Source of the DNA: UBA3064 sp023258775
GTDB taxonomy: Bacteria > Pseudomonadota > Gammaproteobacteria > Burkholderiales > Burkholderiaceae_E
NCBI GenBank assembly: GCA_044355655.1
Contig: JBIKXS010000003.1
Coordinates: 1-64,000, forward strand
Length of the DNA stretch: 64,000 nucleotides
Direction of reading: 5' to 3'
Below are positions 1 through 8,270 of the stretch, one piece after another. A model generated the notes under the pieces. That model made no database searches. It saw only the letters and a program-made list of their open reading frames with translations, and was not told where the DNA came from. The translations under genes were made by a program, and so were the position numbers. Every line of letters starts with the position of its first letter. The first letter of the stretch is position 1.

Positions 1-2
1 CT

Positions 3-395
3 GCTGCAAATATGGCGCATGCTGATGACTTTATTCGCGCCCTGCCGCAGGGCTATCAGAGTGAATTGGGCGAACGAGGCGTGCGCCTCTCAGGTGGGCA
101 GCGCCAGCGTCTCGCACTGGCGCGTGCCATCGTGAGAAACCCCGATTTGCTTTTGCTCGATGAAGCAACTTCGGCATTGGATGCGGAATCCGAAGCCTTG
201 GTCCAGGACACGCTCGATCGTTGGCTGCCAGGACGCAGCTCCTTAGTGATTGCGCATCGATTGGCTACCGTTCGGAAGGCCCATCGGATCGTGGTAATGG
301 ACGAGGGTAAGGTGGTTGAAACCGGAACCCATGAGAGCTTACTTGCGCAAAACGGGCTATACGCCCGTCTTGCAAGGCTTCAGTTTCAGGCATAA
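3..395 (+). CDS. ABC exporter ATP-binding domain, C-terminal fragment
   Basis: Partial gene: the reading frame is open at the left edge, so only the last ~130 residues are seen. The fragment is the second half of an ABC nucleotide-binding domain. It has the signature LSGGQRQR, Walker B with the following glutamate (LLLLDEATSALD) and the H-loop (IAHRLATV). The sequence before it (AANMAHADDFI) is typical of exporter-type (MsbA/LmrA-like) half transporters, so a membrane domain probably lies upstream, outside the window. Substrate cannot be told. It converges on the acyl-CoA synthetase gene with an 11 nt gap. Confidence 0.9.
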   Translation, partial: AANMAHADDFIRALPQGYQSELGERGVRLSGGQRQRLALARAIVRNPDLLLLDEATSALDAESEALVQDTLDRWLPGRSSLVIAHRLATVRKAHRIVVMDEGKVVETGTHESLLAQNGLYARLARLQFQA

Positions 396-406
396 GCGTC
401 AAAGGC

Positions 407-1987
407 CTAGCCCGCACTCAACTGTGCAGCCAAGGACTTGCGTTGAGCATGGGCTTGCCAATAGCGATCCCGCAAAAGGCGCTTGTAAAGTTTGCCTGTG
501 GGATGCCTGGGAAGCTCGGCTTCGAAGTCAATGCTTCGTGGGCATTTGATAGCAGAAAGTTTTGAGCGACAAAATTCGATCAGGGTTTCGGCAAGCTCAG
601 GGCTTGCATGCTTGGGCTCACGCAATTGCACCACTGCTTTGACAGCCTCGCCAAATTCCTCATCAGGCACACCAAAGACTGCTACATCAAGGACTTCAGG
701 ATGAAGGATTAAGATGTTTTCCGCCTCTTGAGGATAGATGTTGACACCGCCTGAAATGATCATGAAAGCTTTTCGATCGGTCAAATAAAGATAATCATCA
801 TCGTCAAGATAACCGATGTCGCCAAGCGTACTCCATCCCGCCGGGTGGCGCGATTCGGCCGTCTTGCCCGGGTCGTCGAAATATTCAAAGCTTGGCCCAT
901 CGGCAAAGTAAACCGTACCCGCCTCACCTTTGGGCATAAGCGTCCCGTCATCGCCAACAATCTTCACAACACCAAGCACCGCTTTGCCAACCGTTCCGGG
1001 ATGTTGAAGCCATTCTTCGGAGTTCACCATGGTGAGGCCATTGCCTTCGGTACCCGCATAGTATTCGTAAAGAATCGGCCCCCACCAGTCGATCATCGCC
1101 TGCTTGACTGCGATCGGACAGGGCGCTGCGGCGTGGATCGCAACGTTTAAGCTGTCGAGTCGATGCTTTTTGCGGCTTGCTTCGGGCAATTTGAGCATAC
1201 GCACAAACATGGTGGGCACAAGCTGTGTGTGTGTGATTTGATAGCGTTCTACATAAGAAAGGTATTGTTCCGCATCAAACTGTTCCATGATCACGCAAGT
1301 GCCGCCCAATCGCATCACCGTCATATTAAAGCGTAGCGGTGCTGCGTGATACAGCGGTGCAGGCGAGAGATAAATCGTTGATTCGTCCATGCGATACATT
1401 TTTTGTGACAAAGGGACGAGTGGTTTGACGGTGTCAATCGGCTCGCCAGTCAGCGGCACCCGAACACCCTTAGGCCTGCCTGTTGTGCCTGACGAGTAAA
1501 GCATGTCATAGCCCGAGCTTTCATCCTCAATAGGGTTTGTAGGCTCCATGGCCCACCGCGCTTCAAGGGCGTGAATCGTTGGCGCAATGTCGATGTCTTG
1601 CTCGATATCGAGCAGGTAAACACCCCGATCAGGCTGGATCTGATCCATGGCGGCCAGGCATGTTTGGAGCAGTGCTTTACTGCTGATCAAGACGCGTGCC
1701 TTACAGTTATTAACGATATAGCTGAGTTCATCGACGCCAAGCCTTGAACTGATCGCCGTGTAGTAAAGCCCGCTGCGTTGTGCAGCCCAGCAGATTTCAA
1801 AAAAGCGCGGATGATTTTCTAAAAACAAAGCGATGGCATCGCCCGCTTTGAACCCCTGCTTGCGAAACCAGTGCGCAAGCTGATTCGAACGCTCATCAAG
1901 CTCTCGGTAAGTTGTGACGCTTCCGCTTGAGGCCATGATGATTGCAGCCTTATTCGGTGTTTGCTTTGCGTGACGCGATGGGTGCAT
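407..1987 (-). CDS. AMP-dependent acyl-CoA synthetase / ligase
   Basis: A 526-residue member of the ANL (acyl/aryl-CoA synthetase) superfamily, which activates a carboxylic acid with ATP to an acyl-adenylate and then a CoA thioester. The phosphate-binding motif YSSGTTGRPKG lies near residue 165. The YYAGTEG adenine motif is mid-protein, and the hinge region (GDIGYLDDDDYLYLTDRK) precedes the C-terminal lid with its catalytic lysine in PTGKLYKR. Full family length. It could be a fatty-acyl or aryl-CoA ligase; the chain length preference is not visible. It is transcribed away from the esterase gene at 2164. Confidence 0.88.
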   Translation of the reverse strand: MHPSRHAKQTPNKAAIIMASSGSVTTYRELDERSNQLAHWFRKQGFKAGDAIALFLENHPRFFEICWAAQRSGLYYTAISSRLGVDELSYIVNNCKARVLISSKALLQTCLAAMDQIQPDRGVYLLDIEQDIDIAPTIHALEARWAMEPTNPIEDESSGYDMLYSSGTTGRPKGVRVPLTGEPIDTVKPLVPLSQKMYRMDESTIYLSPAPLYHAAPLRFNMTVMRLGGTCVIMEQFDAEQYLSYVERYQITHTQLVPTMFVRMLKLPEASRKKHRLDSLNVAIHAAAPCPIAVKQAMIDWWGPILYEYYAGTEGNGLTMVNSEEWLQHPGTVGKAVLGVVKIVGDDGTLMPKGEAGTVYFADGPSFEYFDDPGKTAESRHPAGWSTLGDIGYLDDDDYLYLTDRKAFMIISGGVNIYPQEAENILILHPEVLDVAVFGVPDEEFGEAVKAVVQLREPKHASPELAETLIEFCRSKLSAIKCPRSIDFEAELPRHPTGKLYKRLLRDRYWQAHAQRKSLAAQLSAG

Positions 1988-2163
1988 TGTTTGTCTCCCG
2001 GAACTTTTCTTTGAATGCTCATTACGGAGCGTGCTTTTTGATCCGAAGGCTTATGGTAATGTGATTGTCATCGTCTTAACACCGCCGATTTCAATTCAGG
2101 AAAGGCCTTCACTCTTAAACTGAAAACGGCCTTCGTTTTACAACCTTTACGCTTAAGTTCATT

Positions 2164-3141
2164 ATGAAGATGCTCGACCCTCAGGCTCGCGTCCTCCTTG
2201 ATCTCATTGAGAAAAATGGTATTCCTCAGGTTTGGCAGCAAACACCGCTTGAGGCGCGACAGACTTATCGCGAGCGTCGCTTCTTCTCTCAGGAAGAGTC
2301 GCCGGCAGATGTGCAGTCCACTGCGCTAAGTGCGCCTGGTCCCCACGGACCGATTCCCCTGCGTGCATTTCGCCCAACGACAGTGTTAGCGGACGTCGCC
2401 CTTCCGGTGTTGATTTATTTCCACGGAGGCGGCTGGGTCATCGGCGATCTCGACACCCATGATGTTTTGTGCCGCCAACTTGCGCGTGAATCCCAATCGG
2501 TCGTGGTGTCAGTGGACTATCGCCTGGCGCCCGAGTTTGAGTTTCCCGCAGCAGTTGACGATTGCTGGGCTGCTACTTGCTGGATTGCCGAGCATGGCCA
2601 TCGCCTTGGTATGGACAGCTCGAGGCTTGCCGTTGGTGGCGACAGCGCAGGCGGAAATCTTGCGGCTGTGATCAGTCTCATGGCTCGCGATCAGGCACCC
2701 CATCCGAGCATTGCTTACCAACTGTTGATTTATCCCGCCACTGAGATGGACGCAGCGACAGAATCGATGCGTGTCAATGGCGATGGTTTTTTGCTGAGCA
2801 GTAAATCAATGCTGTGGTTTATGAAACAATACCTCGGAGATAGATCAAATACGGCCGAGATCAAGACCTGGCGCGCCTCGCCATTGCTGGCGGCGTCGCA
2901 TGCCTCACTGCCGCCTGCTTTGGTGTTGACTGCCGGTTTTGATCCTTTGCGCGACGAAGGAAGAATGTATGCCGATAAGCTTTCAGCGGCTGGAACACCG
3001 ACGCAATACATTTGCTTTGAACGGCAAATCCACGGCTTCATCACGATGTCGCGGGTCGTCGATGAGGCAAAAACTGCGGTCTCACTTTGTGCTAACGCGC
3101 TTCGCCGTGCCTTCGATGCGGTGAGCCCGCAGAAAGCTTAA
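2164..3141 (+). CDS. alpha/beta hydrolase, hormone-sensitive-lipase-like esterase
   Basis: A 325-residue esterase of the HSL (family IV) type. The oxyanion-hole motif HGGGW is near residue 90 and the nucleophile motif GDSAGG near residue 160. The acid is expected in the GFDPLRDEG segment and the catalytic His in QIHGF near residue 287. It probably hydrolyses short-chain esters in the cytoplasm. Its last ~60 nt overlap, tail to tail, the end of the MFS gene on the other strand. Start chosen as the ATG that gives the usual N-terminus (MLDPQARVLLDL). Confidence 0.88.
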   Translation: MKMLDPQARVLLDLIEKNGIPQVWQQTPLEARQTYRERRFFSQEESPADVQSTALSAPGPHGPIPLRAFRPTTVLADVALPVLIYFHGGGWVIGDLDTHDVLCRQLARESQSVVVSVDYRLAPEFEFPAAVDDCWAATCWIAEHGHRLGMDSSRLAVGGDSAGGNLAAVISLMARDQAPHPSIAYQLLIYPATEMDAATESMRVNGDGFLLSSKSMLWFMKQYLGDRSNTAEIKTWRASPLLAASHASLPPALVLTAGFDPLRDEGRMYADKLSAAGTPTQYICFERQIHGFITMSRVVDEAKTAVSLCANALRRAFDAVSPQKA

Positions 3142-4305
3142 ACCAGCTGCTAGGGGCAGCAGACTGCAACAGGCAAGCGGAAGGCTGTAGCTACCGCTTG
3201 CGCTAACGCCCAGACCAAAGAGCACCGGACCCACCATGCCACCCAGAAAGGTAATGAATTGGGTGCCGCCATTGGCCTGCGCGATCTGATCGGCTGGTGC
3301 TCGATTAGCCATCTCTGCGAAGTAAACACCGTTCCAGGCAACCACAGTCGCAGCACAGGCGAGCGCGCAGGCAATCAAGGTTTCGGGGCTGCTTTGCGCA
3401 TCAAGTCGGCTCAGCCATTGCATGCACAAGGCCATGCTCAAACCCAGCATGCCAAGCAGTAAACCAGGCCGTAGCCATCGATCAGAAACATAGCCCCAAA
3501 AAACGCGTCCTACGGTGCTGACGATTTGCGATCCTGCGAGAACGAGTGCAGCAAAACTGATGCTCTGTTTCAATTCGAGGTGAAAGTAAGAGACGAGAAA
3601 GGTCACAAAGCAAATTTGTGTGCTCGAGTAGGCAAAAGAACTCAAACCTAAACGCCTCAGATGCTGATCGCCAAAGACCAAGCGCAGCGGTCCTGTCATG
3701 CTGTTGAGCAGGGTTTTGCGAGCTTGAGACGCCTGCAAGTCAGAGCACCGGTCTTCGAGCTGACGGCGGCTTGGCTGGCTTAGGAGCGCAACCGCCAAGC
3801 AGGGGATTGTTAGGACTAGGCTGCTGATCTGCCAGCTGTAAAAGGCAAGAAGTAGTGAAAGTGACAAACCTGCAAGACCAACACCGAGTGGAACCCCTGT
3901 TTGTTTTATCGAGAAAAAAAGTCCGCGTCGATGCGCTGGTGTAAGCCGTGTCAGGATCTCCGCGGCGGCGGGGTTTGTGCAGCCGTAGCCAAGACCCATC
4001 GCGACGGCCGCTGCAAGCACCAGCCAGGCCTGATTCATCGAAAGCAGACTCAAGCCAAGGGCACTCGCAAGCATGGCCCATTGGGTTAAGCGCACTGCGC
4101 CAATCCGCGTCACATGATGACTCACGATTAAGCCTGTAAACATGGCGCTGCAATAAGCGAGCCCGGTAAACCACCCGATCCGCTCGGCAGGCAGCCCGAG
4201 CGAGGACGCGGCAATCGGTGCGAGCACCGCAGGCGCATTGAGTGCCACGGTGGTGGCAACCTGGGCAGCGAGGGTAACCGCTAGGGCGAGGAAAGCTTGA
4301 TTCAT
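3082..4305 (-). CDS. MFS transporter (CynX/YbfB-like)
   Basis: A major facilitator superfamily carrier of about 407 residues with a dozen hydrophobic segments. It belongs to the small-solute/drug MFS group and is unrelated to the PucC-like carriers found later in the window. The frame is open to 4356, but the start at 4305 (MNQAFLALAV) puts the first membrane helix right at the N-terminus and is preferred. Its 3' end overlaps the esterase gene by 60 nt on the opposite strand. Substrate unknown. Confidence 0.8.
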   Translation of the reverse strand: MNQAFLALAVTLAAQVATTVALNAPAVLAPIAASSLGLPAERIGWFTGLAYCSAMFTGLIVSHHVTRIGAVRLTQWAMLASALGLSLLSMNQAWLVLAAAVAMGLGYGCTNPAAAEILTRLTPAHRRGLFFSIKQTGVPLGVGLAGLSLSLLLAFYSWQISSLVLTIPCLAVALLSQPSRRQLEDRCSDLQASQARKTLLNSMTGPLRLVFGDQHLRRLGLSSFAYSSTQICFVTFLVSYFHLELKQSISFAALVLAGSQIVSTVGRVFWGYVSDRWLRPGLLLGMLGLSMALCMQWLSRLDAQSSPETLIACALACAATVVAWNGVYFAEMANRAPADQIAQANGGTQFITFLGGMVGPVLFGLGVSASGSYSLPLACCSLLPLAAGLSFLRAHRIEGTAKRVSTK

Positions 4306-4388
4306 AGGCGATTGTCGCTGCCAAACGCTGGCATGCCCAGCCGCCCTGGTCCGCAATATGCGGTGCTTGCTGGCAAACTCTGCTTCCT

Positions 4389-5522
4389 ATGTTTAAGCCA
4401 TCAGACCATTTGCGAATTCTTGCAGGGCCGTTTGCCATCGAGCAGATGCGTCGCCAAGGCTTGCAAGCTGAGCAAATCATTGCGATTGCAGGTGCAGCTG
4501 GGGGACCGAAAGGACTTATTCTTGGTCCGCTTGATCAGTTCATTTTTGGTCATTGGCTCAAGGCTTCCGAGCAGCCGATCGACTTAATCGGCGCATCGAT
4601 CGGCTGCTGGCGACTCGCTGCTGCCTGTGCGCCTGATCCCGAGGATAAGCTAAAGGCCTTTAGCAAGGCCTACATAGAACAGGACTACCGGATACCTGAA
4701 GGGCAGCGCCGTCCTTCGCCAACAGCGGTCAGCGCCTCTTTTGCCGACGGTTTGTCGCAGTTTTTCGGCGGACTAGCGAAGCAAGTGCTCGAGCATGGCC
4801 GCTATCGTCTTCATGTCGTCACCTCGCGGGGTAGTCAGGCGCTTGCCAGGGCGGCCGTTGGCAGCTCATTTGATCTGAGCTTGGCCTTCGCAAGAGCCTG
4901 GCTTGCCAACGCACAATCGCGCCATGCGCTTGGCGCTTATCTTGAGCGCATTGTGTTTTCTTCCTCAGGCGCTTGTTTGCGCCATCAGCTGGGCCAAGCC
5001 AGTGTTAAAACGGATGCTGCACTTTTTCTTCATGATTTCCCAGCACGACAAGTTTGTCTTGACGAAGCCAATTGGCTCGCTGCGCTACAGGCATCTTGTT
5101 CGATACCGATGGTGCTTGATCCGGTGTGGGATTTGCAGGGTGCACCACAGGGCCCCTACTGGGACGGTGGACTCACCGATTATCATTTGCGCTTGAACTA
5201 CACCGCGCTTAAACCAGGTTTGGTGCTCTACCCGCACTTTGTTGACAAGCTGATTCCGGGCTGGCTCGATAAGCCATGGTTTTGGCGGCATCGGACCAGC
5301 GCAGCCGTGGATAATCTCGTGCTCCTTTGTCCGGGCAGGGCATGGCTTGCAGGCTTACCGGACGGTCGACTGCCTGACCGGCATGATTTTGTGCGCTTTG
5401 CCCACGACCCGGTTGCGCGAATGCGTCGTTGGCGTGTGGTGCTTGAGCAAGCGCAGTCCCTGGCTCGGGCCTTTGAGTGTTTTACCCGTGATCCGGCTTG
5501 TATAGCGGTCGAACCACTTTGA
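4389..5522 (+). CDS. patatin-like phospholipase family protein
   Basis: A 377-residue patatin-like acyl hydrolase. The glycine-rich oxyanion loop (GAAGGPKG) is near residue 36, the nucleophile elbow GASIG near residue 68, and the catalytic aspartate motif DGG near residue 258 (YWDGGLTDYH). This is the Ser-Asp dyad arrangement of the family. It is divergent from the MFS gene, with an 84 nt gap that must hold both promoters. The thioesterase gene follows 18 nt downstream, so the two may be co-transcribed and act in lipid turnover; this is an inference. Confidence 0.82.
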   Translation: MFKPSDHLRILAGPFAIEQMRRQGLQAEQIIAIAGAAGGPKGLILGPLDQFIFGHWLKASEQPIDLIGASIGCWRLAAACAPDPEDKLKAFSKAYIEQDYRIPEGQRRPSPTAVSASFADGLSQFFGGLAKQVLEHGRYRLHVVTSRGSQALARAAVGSSFDLSLAFARAWLANAQSRHALGAYLERIVFSSSGACLRHQLGQASVKTDAALFLHDFPARQVCLDEANWLAALQASCSIPMVLDPVWDLQGAPQGPYWDGGLTDYHLRLNYTALKPGLVLYPHFVDKLIPGWLDKPWFWRHRTSAAVDNLVLLCPGRAWLAGLPDGRLPDRHDFVRFAHDPVARMRRWRVVLEQAQSLARAFECFTRDPACIAVEPL

Positions 5523-5540
5523 GATGGAACATCATCAGCA

Positions 5541-5999
5541 ATGAGCATATGGCACAGCCCCCCAGATATCGAGTTTTTCCAGCGCATCCACGAGAACACC
5601 GCCGTAGCCCAACTCGGCATTGAATTCACAGAGGCGGGTGATGACTTTCTCGTTGCGCGTATGCCGCATGATGAGCGTACGCGTCAGCCCTATGGTTTGA
5701 TTCATGGGGGTGCCAATGTACTGCTCGCTGAGACTGTTGGCAGTGCGGCTGCCTCGCAAGTGGCTGATAGAAACCGTTTTCGATGCGTCGGACTGGAAAT
5801 CAACGCCAATCATTTACGCGCCGTACGCAGTGGCTGGGTGCGTGCGGTCGCTCGCCCTTTACACTTGGGCCGAACAACCCAGGTCTGGGATATCAGAATT
5901 TTTGATGATCAGGCGCGTTTGAGCTGTGTTTGTCGGTTTACGGTTGCGGTTGTCCCGGCCGATGTGATCGAGCGCCCAAGCGCCATCAGCAGGGATTAG
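5541..5999 (+). CDS. PaaI-type hotdog-fold thioesterase
   Basis: A 152-residue single-domain thioesterase of the PaaI/YbgC-like hotdog superfamily, expected to hydrolyse acyl- or aryl-CoA thioesters. The motif LIHGGANVLLAETVGSAAA, with the HGG turn and the following catalytic acid on the central helix, is diagnostic. Length is normal. It lies between the patatin gene and two acetyltransferase genes on the same strand with short gaps, suggesting one transcription unit 4389-7123. Confidence 0.85.
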   Translation: MSIWHSPPDIEFFQRIHENTAVAQLGIEFTEAGDDFLVARMPHDERTRQPYGLIHGGANVLLAETVGSAAASQVADRNRFRCVGLEINANHLRAVRSGWVRAVARPLHLGRTTQVWDIRIFDDQARLSCVCRFTVAVVPADVIERPSAISRD

Positions 6000-6036
6000 A
6001 GCGCTAGCTTGTTTGGCCCGACGCGAGCGAACCAAG

Positions 6037-6618
6037 ATGCCCATCGTAGCGCCTCGCCGCCTTAGTTTGCACAGCGAGCGATTGTTGCTTGCACCGGGCG
6101 AACTCACCGACGCCATTGAAATTTATGAGCTTATGCTTAGCAACCATGCGTACTTTAGCTACTGGAATCCGGTGATTGATCGATCCAGCCTAAGTGCGGA
6201 ATACGTTTTGCAACTGATTGAATCAGAGCGTCTTGCCTGGGAGCGCGGCGAAAGTCTGCGCTTTTGGATTCGATTGCGCCAAGCACCTTCAACACTGATC
6301 GGGTGGGTCAAGATTGATGCCTTAACCGGCGGCGCATTTCATTCTGGCCGGGTCGGTTACGCCATTGCGCAAGCCCATCATCGTCGGGGCTACATGAAAG
6401 AGGCTTTGGCAGCGGCCAAGCGCTGGGTGTTTGCACCGCAGGTGAATTTGCACAGGCTCCAAGCCTCGGTGCTACCCGAAAATTTAGCAAGCCTGAGCGT
6501 GCTGCGCGGTTGTGGTTTTGAAGATATCGGTTTGGCAAGCGCTTATCTCTGGGTGCGTGGTGCTTGGCGAGATCACTTCATTACCCAATGTATCAATACC
6601 GATTGGCGTCATGGCTGA
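6037..6618 (+). CDS. GNAT family N-acetyltransferase (RimJ/RimL-like)
   Basis: A GNAT-fold acetyltransferase of about 193 residues resembling the RimJ/RimL ribosomal-protein acetyltransferases. RLLLAPGELTDAIEIYELM is the first strand-helix. The acetyl-CoA loop is seen in VGYAIAQAHHRRGYMKEAL, and LHRLQASVLPENLASLSVLRGCGF is the typical C-terminal block. A TTG at 6013 would add 8 residues; the ATG at 6037 is preferred. Its end overlaps the next GNAT gene by 8 nt. Confidence 0.82.
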   Translation: MPIVAPRRLSLHSERLLLAPGELTDAIEIYELMLSNHAYFSYWNPVIDRSSLSAEYVLQLIESERLAWERGESLRFWIRLRQAPSTLIGWVKIDALTGGAFHSGRVGYAIAQAHHRRGYMKEALAAAKRWVFAPQVNLHRLQASVLPENLASLSVLRGCGFEDIGLASAYLWVRGAWRDHFITQCINTDWRHG

Positions 6619-7123
6619 GGAAAAGACCAATCACGACGAAATCATCAGGTGTAAGCAAGCGCTTAAGGCCCAGGAATTCGCCAAGCCCTGGCTGATTCGA
6701 GCATATGCCCCTGAGGATTGCGAAAGCCTTGTGGCCTTATGGCAACAATGCGGCCTGACGCGGGCTTGGAATAATCCTTATCTCGATATTGAGCGTAAGC
6801 GAGCCAATCGACCCGAATGGTTGCGCATTGCAGAAGTGCAGCGAAGTGCGCAGCGTTGGGAGCTAATCGGTTCCATCATGATCGGCTATGAAGGCCATCG
6901 TGGTTGGGTTAATTATTTGGCCGTGCAGCCGCGCTGGCAGGGACGAGGTCTCGGAAGGGCGCTTATGGCAGAGGCTGAGAAACGCTTGCTCGCTGAGGGG
7001 TGTCCAAAACTTAGTCTTTTGGTGCGTTGTGACAATGAAGCAGTACGGGCCTTTTACCAGCGGCTCGGTTATGGTGTTGATCAAGCCATTGCGATGGGTA
7101 AACGCCTCATTCCCGACGACTGA
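6611..7123 (+). CDS. GNAT acetyltransferase, YpeA-like
   Basis: A 170-residue GNAT acetyltransferase matching E. coli YpeA in its blocks: LVALWQQCGLTRAWNNPYLDIERK, GYEGHRGWVNYLAVQP, the acetyl-CoA loop RWQGRGLGRALM, and the ending MGKRLIPDD. YpeA function is not established, so no substrate is given. The start ATG at 6611 lies inside the end of the upstream gene (8 nt overlap), implying translational coupling. The open frame extends back to 6512, but that part overlaps the upstream acetyltransferase. This is the last gene before the photosynthesis cluster. Confidence 0.83.
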   Translation: MAEEKTNHDEIIRCKQALKAQEFAKPWLIRAYAPEDCESLVALWQQCGLTRAWNNPYLDIERKRANRPEWLRIAEVQRSAQRWELIGSIMIGYEGHRGWVNYLAVQPRWQGRGLGRALMAEAEKRLLAEGCPKLSLLVRCDNEAVRAFYQRLGYGVDQAIAMGKRLIPDD

Positions 7124-7130
7124 TCATCAA

Positions 7131-7148
7131 TGTCCATGTAACATGACA
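7131..7148. promoter_or_regulatory. PpsR/CrtJ-type palindrome upstream of bchI
   Basis: TGTCCATGTAACATGACA fits TGT-N12-ACA exactly, and its outer arms TGTC and GACA are fully symmetric. It sits 54 nt before the bchI start. A weaker copy (TGT-N12-GCA, 7157-7174) follows after exactly 8 bp, the spacing known for tandem CrtJ sites in the Rhodobacter bchC promoter. Likely an oxygen/redox repression site for bchIDO. Confidence 0.7.
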
Positions 7149-7202
7149 TGGATGAATGTGAGAAAAAATAGGCAATTTGAATTTTTCGCGCGAGGCTGAG
7201 CC

Positions 7203-8234
7203 ATGAAGCATGTGTATCCCTTTGCCGCCCTGGTTGGGCAGGACGACATGAAACAGGCTCTTTTGATTGCCGCAATCGACCCCTTGATTGGCGGCGTCTT
7301 GGTTTTTGGCGATCGCGGTACCGGAAAATCGACCGCAGTTCGATCACTGGCAGCACTCTTGCCCCCGATGCAAGCGGTGAAATCCTGTCCTTATCAATGC
7401 GATCCGAAAGATAGGGCAACAATCTGCCCGCACTGCAAGCGCTTGCGAAAACCCCAAGCGGTGACCGTGCCTGTGCCGGTGGTTGATTTGCCCTTGGGCG
7501 CCACCGAGGATCGAGTCTTAGGCGCACTTGACTTGCAGAAAGCCTTGCGCGAGGGCGTCAAGGCCTTCGAACCCGGTTTGCTCGCAAAAGCACATCGAGG
7601 CTTTTTGTATGTGGACGAGGTCAACCTGCTTGAAGATCATTTGGTTGACTTATTGCTTGACGTTGCCGCTTCGGGTGAAAACCTCATCGAACGCGAGGGG
7701 TTAAGTCTGCGACATCCAGCGCGCTTTGTTTTGGTAGGCAGTGGTAATCCAGAAGAAGGTGAGCTTAGGCCACAATTATTAGATCGTTTTGGTTTATCTA
7801 TCGATGTGAGAACGCCTAAGGATTTGGAAACACGACTTGAGGTCTTAAAGCGTCGTGATGCTTTTGATCAGGATCCCAGCGCCTTTTGCGACCACTATGA
7901 ATCGCAACAACAAGCCCTAAAGGCCTTAATAGTGAGCGCGCGCGCCTCGCTCGCCTCGGTGGCTTTGCCCGATGAAGTCATGCGCTATATCGCTCAGTTG
8001 TGCATGAAACTAGGCACCGACGGTTTACGTGGCGAGTTGGGTTTAATGCGCGCTGCGCGAGTTTTGACCGCGATGCGAGCGCAATCCGTGACGAGCATTC
8101 AAGAAGTGATCGATGTTGCGCCAAGCGTGTTAAGTCATCGGCTTAGGCGAGATCCGCTTGAAGAAAGTGCAAGCGCCAGTGTGATTGCCCGAGCGCTTCG
8201 CGATATGCCTTCGGCGTCAGCACAAGCACACTAG
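7203..8234 (+). CDS. bchI: magnesium chelatase ATPase subunit I
   Basis: BchI is the AAA+ motor of magnesium chelatase. With BchD and BchH it inserts Mg2+ into protoporphyrin IX, the first committed step to bacteriochlorophyll. At 343 residues it is of normal length. Walker A GDRGTGKST spans residues 36-44. A Cys-rich insert (Cys60, Cys64, Cys73, Cys76) follows, then Walker B FLYVDE at 132-137 and an arginine-finger/sensor region. It heads the bchI-bchD-bchO unit and has a PpsR-type palindrome just upstream, so it is probably repressed under high oxygen. Confidence 0.97.
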   Translation: MKHVYPFAALVGQDDMKQALLIAAIDPLIGGVLVFGDRGTGKSTAVRSLAALLPPMQAVKSCPYQCDPKDRATICPHCKRLRKPQAVTVPVPVVDLPLGATEDRVLGALDLQKALREGVKAFEPGLLAKAHRGFLYVDEVNLLEDHLVDLLLDVAASGENLIEREGLSLRHPARFVLVGSGNPEEGELRPQLLDRFGLSIDVRTPKDLETRLEVLKRRDAFDQDPSAFCDHYESQQQALKALIVSARASLASVALPDEVMRYIAQLCMKLGTDGLRGELGLMRAARVLTAMRAQSVTSIQEVIDVAPSVLSHRLRRDPLEESASASVIARALRDMPSASAQAH

Positions 8235-8270
8235 GCGCCTTTCACTGGTCAGCCTTCTTGTGAAGTCAGC

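Noticed and set aside
1988..2163. Regulatory site in the gap between the acyl-CoA synthetase and the esterase
   Set aside because: A divergent promoter region is expected, but no distinct operator or -35/-10 pair could be supported.
3740..4480. 246-residue open frame on - overlapping the MFS gene
   Set aside because: Arg/Cys/Pro-rich shadow translation without recognisable domains; the MFS frame on the same strand is clearly the real one.
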